This document shows, in pieces, positions 11,226-22,488 of a stretch of DNA of 64,000 bases. The first letter of the stretch is position 1, and each line of letters begins with the position of its first letter. This DNA comes from Marasmius tenuissimus (taxonomy: Eukaryota > Basidiomycota > Agaricomycetes > Agaricales > Marasmiaceae), in contig JAQOTA010000060.1 in the NCBI GenBank assembly GCA_029532415.1, positions 3,596,001 through 3,660,000 of the forward strand, written 5' to 3'. The notes under the pieces are model-generated. The model did not search any database. It was not told the origin of the DNA and saw only the letters and a list, made by a program, of their open reading frames with translations. The position numbers and the translations under genes were made by a program.

Positions 11226-12731
11226 TTGTTGATGGCACTGTGATCACTTTTTCCGAGCCTTCTTCCCAAAATTGTAACGAAACAAACTTACGTTGCGTTT
11301 CGAAATCGAACTTTGAATATGACGCAAGCCTTACAGAAGCCGATACTGATATCTCCGCCGTGGCTCCCAACATGAGGGCCTCAAGCGCTTCTTACATAGT
11401 CCTGCGAACGAAAGAGGATGTCGATGAGCATTGCTGAGGTGGACTTGATGGGTCTCGTAGTAGACTTCACTGTATGGGAGTTGACTCATGGACAAGGTGG
11501 GACAGAGTCGAGACGCAACGAGGATCTGATCCCAGTGGCCTAATGGCCTACTAAATCAAACCCCTTGAGTCGTTGCGTCATGACGGAACCCCTTGGGATG
11601 TAACGCCCATGTGCACCCACAGGCCACAACTGTCAACCAACAAGTTCAATGCGTTGATCCTGCGCCTCACTCAAAGTCCCCGGCGGCCCGTTTAACTCAT
11701 CCGCCAGTCCATATTACCCGTTCTGACCACCTGTAACTCCCTCGCAAGCCGTCCCTCTCCCTCTAAGAGTTGCTAAAGCATGCTTTCTCGGGTAACCCCC
11801 TCCCTCTCTCGTTGAAGCACGCACATCATTCAGAGCTTGCTACCAAGCCTCGCAGTCCCTCAACTCGTTTCAATCTTTCCTCACCGCCGTCAGCGCACCC
11901 ATGGAGTTCGGAGATCTCGACCATTGTCCTCGCGAAAGCTTCTCCGTCTGGCCGCACGGTAGCATGTCCATTCCGAGTTCCCCCAGCGTTCTCCATTATT
12001 GATTCGAATCATAGTTAGACTACGTTTCTGGAATTCCATGGTTCCAAGTTGGTAGGCTCCTTGACGACTTAGACTAATGTGTTGGATTTCGAGTAGGAGG
12101 GGCGACCTTGGGGATTTTCTGAGTTTGATTTCCGTAATCCTGAAGTTGTCGGCGAATGCTCCCTCAAGTTACGCCTTGCTTCATTTCGAGCGCGTTTGCG
12201 CCCAAAATCTAAGGATTGGAGGGCTGAGGTAGACCTGCAGCCTTTAGCAAGACTCGTGCGACTGGGTAAGAAAAGGTAGTCGGCCTGGAGAGACATGTCA
12301 GTAGCGAGGCAAATGTACTATTATAATCGCACACGCACCTCTGATACCATGCCTACTGCCCTTCACGGCACCGCCAGTAATTCAATGTCACTAACAACGA
12401 GTCTTTGGGAGATTTTTTGCACGATTTGCGCGGTATTGGTAACTCGTAAATACTAGGCACGATTGAAGCAATCTCTACTCGAGCCGGAGCTCGGCAAGAT
12501 GTTCGAGTGGCTCTGTCCGAAATTCAGTGTGGTTGAACTTCCAGAGAGCACGAGCGGAAACAAAGGAGGACGAGTCACGAGTTTGCCATGAAAGGAGGAG
12601 ACAAAAGGAGACAAAAGGCCGACAATGAATAAGCGCCCACGTCACGTCTTTCACTCAAACCACCATCGTGAGTCGCTTCGCGATGCCAGTACGCTATATT
12701 CTGTTTTTCATCCTGACGATCCAGTCTCCAG
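11226..12731. other. Intergenic
   Basis: About 1.5 kb without a supportable gene. Short open frames on both strands show no domain, no consistent splice structure and no resemblance to the other genes here. The last 150 bp before 12732 are purine-rich (repeated ggagacaaaagg) and then CA/TC-rich, probably the promoter and 5' UTR of the F-box gene. Confidence 0.45.
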
Positions 12732-14114
12732 ATGCCACAGTTAAACTACAAACTTCCGCCAGAGCTTCTGACGAAGATCTTCTCATTCTCACTGGATACA
12801 CCGCAGGGTGCCACTGCCCTATTCGACACGTCGAGCGATACACTTCCTCTTAATTCATCGATCGACCCTTGGGCAGTGTCTCAAGTGTGTCAATATTGGC
12901 GAGAACTCGTCTTGAACACCCCTAGCTTGTGGTCGTTTGTTTCTTTCGACGAAACAGTCACGGGCCTGCACCGTTTGGAGTTGCAGCTGCAACGTGCTGC
13001 AAGCCAACCTCTTACCATCGTGATCAGGACCACCAATCCAAGATCGACATTGATTCAACCTTTCATTCTCTCACTATGCCCTCTTTCATCCACCTGGAGA
13101 CACCTCTATATTGATCTAGAACCCGACGTTTTTTTCCCGTCGATGTCTTCGATCCGAGGTCGGCTCCAGTTATTAGAATCATTGCATATCAACCTCAAAG
13201 TTATCGGAGGAATTCATCATAATTTCGATTGCTTCGAGATTGCCCCGAAATTGCAGACCCTCATTTTCTCACACGGACTCAGACACAGCCCAGACGAAGT
13301 CGGTCGTATCAGATTACCGTATGAGCAAATCATTCACTACCACTGGAAAGGCGGGCCTAATTCTCACAAAAGCACATTCCTGACCAACGTTTTGTTCGGT
13401 ACTGCCATCTCGAACGTAGTCAAACGTGCGAGATTTGACTTACATCCAAACACCATGCATTTCTACTGTGGACTCCAGGCCATGAACGTGAGCACCGACA
13501 TTCTAGATCGAGTCGCGGCAACCTTCAACCACCTCGCCGAGCTTGAAATGGGGGTCACTGAAGGGAGTCCACTGGGAATAAGCCTCGTCCTGCCCTTTAT
13601 ACGACTCCCATTTCCAACTTTAGAAAAGCTCACCATCCCCTCGTCCGGTCTCGACCAGACTATACTGTCCGCATTCCTCACACTTCCTCACCACCAACCG
13701 CTGACATACCTCTCTATCTGTCGCGTGGAGATGCCTCCCAACGAACTCCACACCTTGTCCTACCTTCCGCTGCTGGAAACCCTATGCTTTGGTGTTTTCA
13801 GTGGGATATCCGACACATATTTGGCCCTATTCCACCCCCACCAACCTCGTGCTGTTGTTCCTCATCTACGACAACTATCACTACTCCCTACCGAGGGATT
13901 CTCGTCCTCATATAGTGAAGAGAATCTACTTGATATTCTCGAGCGTAGATGGAGGATATCAGAGTCAGATATGGGTACGGCACTGGGTTCATCGTACTTA
14001 CAGCTACTCTCCGTGAAGCTGGACAAAGAGCGTATTGAGAACCAATTCGCGCGTGAACGTTTGGATCAGCTTCTTGCTGAGGGACTTATAGTCGAACCTA
14101 TGAGAAAGAATTAA
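12732..14114 (+). CDS. F-box domain protein
   Basis: This is a single-exon gene of 460 codons. The N-terminal F-box (residues about 6-60) reads LPPELLTKIFSFSL, then AVSQVCQYWRELVLNTPSLW, the classical Agaricomycete F-box arrangement with the paired Cys-x-x-W and 'TPSLW' end. The remaining ~400 residues show irregular leucine-rich spacing (for example LSICRVEMPPNELHTLSYL) as in F-box/LRR-like proteins of this group. F-box proteins bind Skp1 and recruit substrates to SCF ubiquitin ligases; the substrate here is unknown. The start is the first ATG of the frame and places the F-box at the very N-terminus, as in relatives. This family is highly expanded in mushroom genomes. Confidence 0.85.
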   Translation: MPQLNYKLPPELLTKIFSFSLDTPQGATALFDTSSDTLPLNSSIDPWAVSQVCQYWRELVLNTPSLWSFVSFDETVTGLHRLELQLQRAASQPLTIVIRTTNPRSTLIQPFILSLCPLSSTWRHLYIDLEPDVFFPSMSSIRGRLQLLESLHINLKVIGGIHHNFDCFEIAPKLQTLIFSHGLRHSPDEVGRIRLPYEQIIHYHWKGGPNSHKSTFLTNVLFGTAISNVVKRARFDLHPNTMHFYCGLQAMNVSTDILDRVAATFNHLAELEMGVTEGSPLGISLVLPFIRLPFPTLEKLTIPSSGLDQTILSAFLTLPHHQPLTYLSICRVEMPPNELHTLSYLPLLETLCFGVFSGISDTYLALFHPHQPRAVVPHLRQLSLLPTEGFSSSYSEENLLDILERRWRISESDMGTALGSSYLQLLSVKLDKERIENQFARERLDQLLAEGLIVEPMRKN

Positions 14115-16554
14115 CCAAAATTGTATACATAGTTACAATGAGCGGTAGGCACGGCATGCTTGTACTTTTTCTCTCGTGATTGTAAACATACAGATCATAT
14201 TATTGCTTCGCCGCGCTGTGATGTAGAATAGGACCAGAACGGAGGACGTGCTGAGTGGCGGCATTTATCCCAGTAAGGGGAGACATAAACGTGTCGTTCA
14301 GAAAACAGTCGATCGATTGCTTCTTCGCCACCCATCGAGGTACCAATCTTCCAAACCTTCTGACAGGCGCCCGCGACAGACGCCCTCTTCAGTGTTCCTC
14401 AGAGCATCGCTGGCATACCCTCCGATCAGCCTGTTGAATCAATCAGGTGCCAGTGAGCTATACCAGACTCACTCCAGAATTCCCCCAGCGGCGGCCAGCT
14501 AGTATTTTCTGAGGAGGTTTCTTAGTCCCTTGAATGCTCGGCATGGATTTTAGATCTTCCGCTCCGCCTTGCGAGAGGTATCGGAACCTTCACAGCCCCG
14601 GTCGATCGACACTGAGCGCCGAGCCAGTAAGGAGCGCGCCATGCTATAGCGGTGAATCACATCGTTTAGGGGGTATCCATCTGATGCTTTGTGCTCCCCT
14701 CATTGGAGCAATTTACAGGGATATCAGCTCGAGATTAGAGGCATTGAATCGAGATGAGGAATATCCAGAGTTTGAACCTCGCTTCCTTCAGCCGAGGGCC
14801 GTTCAAAAGTCAGCAGAACAACTGGATAAGTCTTCCAAACTTGATACTCAAAAATACGGGTCAAATGATGATAGTATTGTCGTTCCTCTTCGAAATTCCG
14901 GGCCGTCCTATTACATGTTTTGCAAGTGATCCGAGATGACTTTTTTCGAGTCGCTGGCGGAAGCTTGGCAAGCGCAACTGACATTGAGGAGTTCAAGGCC
15001 GCATGTTTCCTTCCCTACCAATCCTCAGGTTCTTTGTAGGAACCATAGGCCCCACGTTATGAGTTAGGTCTGTATCATGAATGGAGCTCGAATTGGGCGA
15101 CTCCGAATGAGGCGTGAAATTCCCGATACTGATTCCCGCTACTGACAAGTAGAGGGTTTTACCGGATTGCGCTGGCACTTGCGCACATTTCGATCACCTC
15201 TGAACGTGACTTAGTTTTCCACGATCACGAGCATTTTCCTCTTCCTTTTCTCAGTCTGCGACTCTGCGTCCACCATCAACGTCTCAGTCTGCCATGGTGT
15301 CCAACGTCTGCAGTGCATCGACATTCCAATTCCCACTCACCGCCCCGTCCCTCAGGTACAGTACAAAACTACATGGTTCCACTTTTCAAAGCGAGTCAGC
15401 AACCAACCGCTAATAGAAGCACAGCCGCCACCCACCTCAGCTCACCGTGTACGCGCGTAACTACCCCTGTGGCTGGATCCAGGTTTCATCCTGACTCATC
15501 TGTGTTTCCGCTCAATTCCTTTATTGGATATTCTCTGATCTGACCCCAAGCGCATATAAATCCCACACATACAGACTTGGGTTGGCCACCATCCTTGTGT
15601 TCACCTTACGTCTTCCCTTTTTCTTTCTACCTGGCCTTAGCCAACTGCAAGTTTTTGGTCAGCGCATCACGGACAGCTCATTTGGAGTTTTTGTCAACTA
15701 TCTGGCCTAATCCTGATTAACAGTCTATCAGTATCACACTCGGACTGAATATAAAACCCATCTTCCTGCCTGAACTGTCTTTGCAAACACTGGCTCCAAA
15801 GCTGCACTCAAGCCACCAAAAGTGCTTCCTTGCGGCTGCGAGGAGCCAGCCAGAGGCTGGGCGACGAGCAGCTGCCATAGGAAAAGAATAGAAAATCACT
15901 CTGGGAAGTGTAATTGCGTATTTCAAAAACCGTCCATTTAAAGGTCTTTGCGAGGTGTTTGAACGATTTTCACACCTATCAGAATTGAGGTTGTCGCAAA
16001 ATACGGGCATTCAGCATGTTCAGAGATTTGGACGTGTGCTTACAGACAAGCAGTAGCGGGTGCTGCCGCTCGACGGCGCTGTAGCGCCTGCTATTAAAAA
16101 GCAGCTTCGGAGCCTTGTTTTTGTGCGATTTTAGCATAAAACAGATAAGAAATGACTAGGTAATACGAGTACTAGAGTGAGTCCCGAGCGGCTAGTAAAA
16201 GGCTCAGTTCCTAGCATAAGGAGAGAATAGCACCTCGGAGGCGTCTCTCCTTATCTCTGAAAACTGTAGGAGTCGTATAACTGAAGAAAGTATAACTTTG
16301 GAGGCACGACTAGGACCTGTAGTCATAACAAGGGAATATCTCCAGTGGCTTGGAGGCATCGTACTAAGGATTAGAATAACAGAATCAGACTTGATGAAGA
16401 CCCGTACTAGTAGGGATAGACAGAGGAGGTCACCACAAAAGCATGGATGGTCGGAAAGCGAGACTAAGTCGAACCTCAGAAGCTTGGTATAAGGTCAAGA
16501 CCTCGCTTTGGAGGCATGATTGATTCAAGTATACTAGGTATACTACAGGTTACA
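14115..16554. other. Intergenic, repeat relics
   Basis: I see no complete gene. It contains one copy of a dispersed repeat (14941-15130, listed separately). A TATA-like promoter motif with TATAAA near 15555 is followed by pyrimidine-rich DNA but no open frame of note. Around 16.06-16.1 kb there is a GC-rich stretch with short inverted gcgctgtagcgc. The right part grades into the TTCGGAGGC-rich tract. Confidence 0.4.
14941..15130. repeat. Dispersed repeat, copy 1
   Basis: This segment shares the block tggc(a/g)agcgcaactg(a/g)ca, the following 'aggagt', and a downstream block gaattggg(c/t)ga then aggcgtga with 33545-33720, in the same order and orientation. It is diverged and has no coding capacity. 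It may be a worn MITE or LTR fragment; ends not determined. Confidence 0.5.
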
Positions 16555-18560
16555 CTAGTCATCCATATTGGCTAGAGCTACCTCATCCCAACCGAAGTAA
16601 TTATCTACGTCGGAATCTTCAGGATAATAAGAATCAATGAAGGTGCCATGATCTAGACAATCGGTATAGAATGGATCGCATAAGATAGGATTATGGAAAG
16701 AAAAGGAGCGAGAGAGCCAACGACCCATGACAGGGGAGTATGTGAAGAACGAGAGCTTGGTATAGTCAAGCTTCAGAGGTGCTGGGCACTCAGCACAACT
16801 GACGACAGCGTCGATCCAAGCGTTGACGGCTCCAGGAGTACGAGCGGTTTTGAAGTCAAGGAAACCAACTCGAGCAATGGACTCGGCGACCATGTCGATG
16901 ACAGACCTGGCGTCGTGAGGAATGAAGTGGTCGAAGGTGTCCTCGCAGAGGTAGATTTCGTCCTGGATCATGTCGTAACGAATCACATAGCCCCAGTAGA
17001 TGGATCTGTGGCGACTGAGGAAGAACTGCTGGAAGATGATTCCGAGGATAGCTTCTCGTTCTGCGTCAAGTGGAATGGGTAGGATGATGCGGCGCTCCTT
17101 GATCTTATCAGAGTAATCTTCTGGATACCACCAGAGCTTATACAACTCTGGAGAGGAAGTCAGAAGGCTGCCTCGGAATCTAGAAAGTAGAAAGACTTAC
17201 TATAGAGTAAGTTGCGGAAGTGGTCTTCAATGTTATGCAAGCGTGCCATAGTACGCTCGGGGGAAGTAAGCAAGGAATTGGGACAACCTAGCACTTGCTT
17301 TTACTGACCTCTGGACTTGCCACTGAAATGGAAATTTTACTTCAGAAACTAGGAAATTAGCGCTTCGGAGGCGTGGATCCGAACCAGGCACTGGGCGCTA
17401 AACAATGATCGAGCAGTGATCGGAGGTCTTGCACCTTCAACATACCTCCCTCGTACTTGTACATTGAGATATTGACTGTACTAAGGGCATAGTTGGTGCT
17501 GGTAGCAAAACGCAGCGCTCAACTGCATTAGAAGGCAAGGGACTAAGAAAGAAAGGAATGGTGTACTTGAAGAATCGAGTAGGAGTTCTGACTGAACCAT
17601 TGAACTATTACCCGGTATCCAAGGCACCAAGATTGGATATAGTGGGGCGACCATATGGAGGGCAGGACGTCAGAACTATACCAGCTACAGAAAGGACATC
17701 GACCTGGCTATGGACAGCTGGGTAACTCAATGAATATAGGCATCTAGCAGCACTTCGGAGGCAAGTACTTTGCTTCAGACAAAGGGAGTATATGCTTTGG
17801 AGGCAGACAGAACAGGATGACCTATGATGATTGAAGAGTCTAGAACCGGAGAATCAATACTGTGGAGGCAGATAGGCAGAACGGAACCATCGATAGGAGA
17901 GATACGGAAGAAAAGAATGTTAGAGAATGTTTGATGCTGATGATACTTCCGAAGCAAATTATTGGTTTTGACTTTGGGGTTCAAAAGCGTAGATTAAACA
18001 CAAAACTCTCCAAGTATATTCCAAAGTAGGTAGTTTATGCCTCCGAGGCAGGGGTTATTCGATATTTGTACAATTCGGTAGAATTAGAGCATCCTAGAGT
18101 ATATAAGCAGTGGGGTTTTCATCAAGAATCCCCAAGCAATCCGTATGATTAGTATTCAGAGGATACGAAGCTATTCCACTTGTTGGGTAGTTAGTTAACT
18201 CGGGAGCGCTTCTGGAGAGACATTAGAACGGAATAGAAATTTGTTTGCCCAAACCTAGAAAATCCATTGAACACTTGCTTGACCTTGACTTTGCATTGTT
18301 TGTCTGCGACGCTGACTTGACTGGCTGAGCTATTGTTGAACTTCCGAAGCTAATTGGGCTGAGGATATTGTTCGCTGTTGACAGTTGGTCTTCGGTTATT
18401 GACAGACTTGATTGGAGTCTTAATTGCCATTGTTTGATTTGATTGTCTTGTTGCCCCTCGCTGTTCGAGTGGTTCAGAAGCTAGTCGAAGCCTAAGAACG
18501 CACTTCCGAAGCACCAAACAAACTCTACACTCCCTGAAACAACCTATAAACCTCTCTTCC
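16220..18560. repeat. Tract with scattered TTCGGAGGC-type motifs
   Basis: A nonamer close to (C/T)TT(C/T)GGAGGC occurs repeatedly on the plus strand (near 16230, 16300, 16347, 16505, 17365, 17752, 17791, 17860), and GCCTCCGAA/TTCCGAAGC forms occur toward the right (near 17948, 18038, 18345, 18505). The spacing is irregular. Unit repeats of this kind are typical of subterminal regions of DNA transposons or of non-coding parts of degraded retroelements. A TATA-like tatataagcag near 18106 may be an LTR-type promoter. Ends and target duplications could not be found. Confidence 0.45.
16555..17249 (-). CDS. Hypothetical protein, two exons, in repeat tract
   Basis: Two exons give 213 residues in frame: 17249-17201 (start MARLHNIEDHFRNLLYK) and 17147-16555, joined by a 53-nt GT-AG intron in phase 1. 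The protein has an aromatic-rich N-terminus (LYKLWWYPEDYSDK), a middle segment IYWGYVIRYDMIQDE with DHFIPHDARSVIDMV, and an acidic C-terminus (YYPEDSDVDNYFGWDE). I recognise no catalytic motif. The flanks are full of TTCGGAGGC motifs and the codon choice is A/T-richer than in neighbouring genes, which suggests a transposon-borne gene, perhaps a gag-like or accessory protein of a degraded element. The clean intron argues it is or was recently expressed. Confidence 0.6.
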
Positions 18561-19133
18561 GAACCCCACTTTTGACCTCTGAACTGGTTTCAGAGGTGAA
18601 GCTACCTTAGTTGGATAGTTTCTTGAGTCAGATTTCCTTCAGCCTACTATTGCAGTCTGGCTAAGAGCGGAACCTACGATCAACACCGATCCCCAATTCC
18701 CACACCCTTCAGCTACACTCTTGAGTGTTGGGAGGATTTGACCTACGAGTTAGATTTTATTATACACCGCAAGTGGTGCTTTACAGCGCCTTGTGTTATA
18801 AGTATTGGGTTTTACCAAAAGTGCGAAAAACCGGTTTCTGCGGGCATCCAATCTGATCTTGTGATATTATTCACACCCTCACGTGTAACGACTGTATAAA
18901 TACGCTTGTCTAGCCGTCATAGCCCAAGCACTCTTACAACCATGTCTTTCACTCTCAACAGAATAACTTGTCTCGTAGTTGTTGATCCGTCGCAGCCGAC
19001 ATCTCTTGTCTCACCCCATTTCCTGTATCTCAACCGCTTCGACCTCGACGAACTGCTCCACATCATCGCCAAACTACCGGCTCTCCAGAAGTTCTCCATC
19101 TCACTGAAAATGCTCTCTGGTCATGTCTCAGCT

Positions 19134-19360
19134 TAGGCCTGTCACTGGCCCACTCACTGACAAGCAAGATGAGTAGTGAGGGGCCTGCAAAACAGAATCA
19201 AATTTTCAGCCAGACATTTTCGGGCTGCTTGGGGCTGAAAAAGGCCAGAGGTCCTTTAGCCTTATTTAGTTAGATTGGTTCTTTCTGGAATTCCGCACCT
19301 ATATCGAGTAATCACATATGTCGCGTCGACGCGACTTGCTTCTTGACCGTCAACACATTC
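19134..19360 (+). repeat. Left TIR of MULE-like element
   Basis: About 227 bp, a near-identical inverted copy of 22262-22488 with only scattered substitutions. The inner edge is cgacgcgacttgcttcttg followed by caacac(a/g)ttc. Confidence 0.85.
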
Positions 19361-19384
19361 ACTTGGATTCCACATCTATCCTCA

Positions 19385-20889
19385 ATGGAGACTGGGCTTG
19401 GCTGCCAAATCTTGACCGAATATATCGAGGATGTTATACTCATGAAAAAGCAAGCACTAAATCAAATTATCGAGCATTACAACCTGGAAATGCATCCCTC
19501 ATATCCACTGGATTACATTTCCTCATTGTCCGACAAAAACCTCAAAACTGCACTCAGAGCTGTTGCTATCGCATTCTACACGACGAATGGCAAGGAGATA
19601 CCACGCAAACATCAAGTGAAATTCATAGTTGACTCTATCAGCAACGACTCGGCGTTGATCGCGGGTACAGGGTCGGGGAAAACTTTGGCGGTCGCACTGC
19701 TCGTTCATTTGGGCAGCAAACGGAGGTTCACGATCACTCTATCTCCTTTGAAGCGTCTACAGATTACCCATGTACGTACACTTACTCCAAGGCCTCTTTA
19801 TTTATTCATTGAAAGGTGCCGATATTGCAGGCGCATGATTTCCTGGAGAAATACAGGATCCCGACCCTTGTAGTCAATGAAGAAACACCGAAGGCTAGGA
19901 AAATGTTTGGGACGGTCATTCAAAGAAAGTTGGGCTATACCAGCATCTTATTGTCACGACAGAGCAACTCTTCAAATTGAAGCAAGGCCATTTCTCAAGA
20001 CTCGGTCTCCTCATTCGTACTCATCAATTTCGACGGGTCATTGCGTGCTTCTGCATTGATGAAGCCCACTTCATATTCTTTGCCGGCCTTCCACGTTATA
20101 GTGTACCTGCTTTTCGACCATCATGGGGCCGCCTCAATGAGATCAAGATCCTTTTCCCGGAAGTACCATTCAACATCATGACTGCCACCTCCCCTCCTCA
20201 CGTTCTATGGGCTATCGAAAATGCGGTGCTCAAGAACAACTATCAGACAGTAAATTACTTGTATAACCGGCCAAATCTGATTGATGTGACTCACTGCGCT
20301 GTTGGCTCGCTGGACAACATGAGAAACTTTGAGTTGATTCTTACGCGCCCCTTCTCTCTTGCGAAGCAAAAACAGGTTCTAGTGTTCTTCGACCGGATCA
20401 GTCTTCTATGCAAAGTACTCTGTCATCTATGCAGCCTCCTCCCAGATGATCTTCCTATAGACAAGAAGCGGGTCGTTAGGTTCTACGATAGCTGTATGTC
20501 AGGCAAGTTTCTCGCAGAGGCTCATGCGGATTTCACGACACCAGATGGACCGTGCCGGGTGCTGTTGTCTACAACAAGCGAATCAATGGTAAGAGGGCGC
20601 CAGTTTTAATCGATTTCACTGCTGACAGCGCAACTCCATCTAGGGAATTGACTTCCCCGATGTCGACATTGTTGTTAACGCCAACATTCCACCTACAGCT
20701 GCCGATGCTGGACAGAGGCGAGGACGTGCGCTACGTCAGCAGTCCCGGTGTGGTCTTTTTCTAATCTTGTATGAGGAGTGGGTCTCGGACATTGCGATGG
20801 ACGAGTTTGAAACCACTTCATCTACCTTTGGGAACGACCCAGATAGACCTCGTGCAGCGCTAAACAACATGTCCCAGTCGAGCATATGA
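19385..20889 (+). pseudogene. RecQ-like DEAH helicase, decayed
   Basis: The frame opens at ATG 19385 (METGLGCQILTEY...). The Walker A region is IAGTGSGKTLAVALL, followed by LSPLKRLQ, an intron near 19770-19831, then AHDFLEKYRIPTLVVNE. A frame change near 19930-19960 is needed to reach LFKLKQGHFSRLGLL and the DEAH box (CIDEAHFI), AFRPSWGRLNEI, IMTATSPPH (motif III-like), RPNLIDVTH, VLVFFDR and GPCRVLLSTTSES. After an intron at about 20590-20643 come GIDFPDVDIVV and the motif VI-like QRRGRAL. This is the RecQ-related helicase type that is highly repeated in mushroom genomes near transposons. The shift and the weak motif VI indicate a pseudogene. Confidence 0.7.
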
Positions 20890-21133
20890 GGACCCAAGGA
20901 AATGACACGAGCACGTTCAATGGAAGAGTCTGCGAGGTTGGAGATGGTTTGCTGGTTGGTTGTAACGCATGTTGAGAGATGGCAGTGGTTCAAGGTCTCT
21001 ACCATCTGCCGTGAAGCACCAGACGCTTGTGAGAACACGCCAAAAGCGAGCTGGAACTTCTGACAGTCTCTAGAGACCATGTGGAGTACTTGCGCCGTCA
21101 CAACGTCGATTCCCTTTTATACCCGTTTATAAA

Positions 21134-21985
21134 TCACATCAATTCAGATTCTATCAAACAAGAAACAAGCGGAGAATGTACCAAAGAATTTAGTTTGTAC
21201 TGTTCAGGCTTTCCCCAGCAATCTGTTGCTGCCTGGATAACTTGGTTCCATGCCGGCGAAGCGTCTCGCACAACTTTCATTTCCGTACAGAAGTTGTACT
21301 CCTGGAGTATCTCTGGCGTCACTTGATGTGCATAGAAGTAAAATTTTGACTTGACAGCCTGTAGTTCCGAGTTGATTTGAGAGGAGACAGTATCGAGTGC
21401 AATTGGTTCCATCCACCCTTCCATGCGATTACGAATCGGCCCCGTATTCCAGAGTGCATCAAGTATCCGGTCGATACGGCGAGAGTCCTGTCTATATAAC
21501 CCGGCAACATGGTACTCAAATGCTGACATGGTGAGAACGTGCTCGACAAGCTCCCAGATAGACATGCTGTACTCTTGATCTAGTACCTGAAGTATACTTT
21601 TGGTCTTTTCTTGTGAAGTATGTCCAGCTTTCCGTGATTTCTTGACATTCCCGTGCTGCAAACCTTGGTCCAACACAGATGGTACGAAAGGAGAGTCAAG
21701 TGACATCGTGTCAAGACCCAGAGAATCGACAAGTGGGCTCCGCAGATCTTCTGCCGTGCTGAATGACATGAAAAGCGGCTCACTTGCAGTGAATGGCGCT
21801 GTGATTGGTGTCTGTGGAAGGCTGAAGTGGGAACTTGAGCTAGCTGGAGTAGAGGGAATATCGGGAAGAAGTTTCGGAGTACTCATAGCGGGTGTAGTAT
21901 GTGTTGACTGGAGTATGGAGGTCGGTGCAGAAGGGCCAGCAGCAAATTCATAGGAGAGAGTTGAGACAGTGGGTTGTGTATTCAA
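21134..21985 (-). CDS. Hypothetical protein inside MULE-like element
   Basis: An uninterrupted minus-strand frame of 283 codons. The N-terminal third is Ser/Thr/Pro-rich and low complexity (SPFVPSVLDQG). The rest is helical and richer in signal: IWELVEHVLTMSAFEYHVAG, RIDRILDALWNTGPIRNRMEGW, then HQVTPEILQEYNF. I recognise no catalytic motif and cannot assign it; it is not a MULE transposase that I can see. It faces the helicase relic tail-to-tail. It may be the 3' part of a longer spliced gene starting nearer the right TIR. Confidence 0.45.
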   Translation of the reverse strand: MNTQPTVSTLSYEFAAGPSAPTSILQSTHTTPAMSTPKLLPDIPSTPASSSSHFSLPQTPITAPFTASEPLFMSFSTAEDLRSPLVDSLGLDTMSLDSPFVPSVLDQGLQHGNVKKSRKAGHTSQEKTKSILQVLDQEYSMSIWELVEHVLTMSAFEYHVAGLYRQDSRRIDRILDALWNTGPIRNRMEGWMEPIALDTVSSQINSELQAVKSKFYFYAHQVTPEILQEYNFCTEMKVVRDASPAWNQVIQAATDCWGKPEQYKLNSLVHSPLVSCLIESELM

Positions 21986-22261
21986 TGATGATCTAAAAAG
22001 CGGAGGAGGGTTGTACAGGTTTGTATTTCTTGGTTTCTTGTCTTTGACAACTCTTGCTACCAGAGGCGGCGGAAGATTCTGAGTAGAGCCTAAGTTTCCA
22101 TCTGTCAGATTCCGGCCGCTAAACGGATTTCGTTGGCGCTTCTGTTTGGCTTTTGCGGGTTTTCTAGAAGTTCAACTGTAAGTATTGTATCATTCGAGCT
22201 CTGGGTTTGACTATATTCACGGTGATGATGACGATGGTACAGCTGGAGATTGCATTGAGGC

Positions 22262-22488
22262 GAACGTGTTGGCAGTCAAGAAGCAAGTCGCGTCGACGCA
22301 ACATATGTGATTACTCGATATAGGTGCAGAATTCCAGAAAGAACCAATCTAACTAAATAAGGCTAAAGGACCTCTGGCCCTTTTCAGCCCCAAGCAGCCC
22401 GAAAATGTCTGGCTGAAAATTTGATTCTGTTTTGCAGGCCCCTCACTACTCAGCTTGCTCGTCAGTGAGCGGGCCGGTGACAGGCCTA
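22262..22488 (-). repeat. Right TIR of MULE-like element
   Basis: Inverted partner of 19134-19360. It ends in caggccta directly before the target duplication gtctcagct. Confidence 0.85.

Larger units (their letters stand above)
19134..22488. mobile_element. MULE-like element, 227-bp TIRs, 9-bp target duplication
   Basis: The ends are long inverted repeats (19134-19360 and 22262-22488), both beginning TAGGCCTGTCAC reading inward. The nine bases gtctcagct lie immediately outside both ends (19125-19133 and 22489-22497), a perfect target-site duplication. Long TIRs with a 9-bp duplication are the hallmark of Mutator-like (MULE) transposons. Inside there is no recognisable MULE transposase. It carries a decayed RecQ-like helicase on the plus strand and an unrelated open frame on the minus strand, so it is best described as a non-autonomous, possibly gene-carrying (Pack-MULE-like) element. 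Confidence 0.82.
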
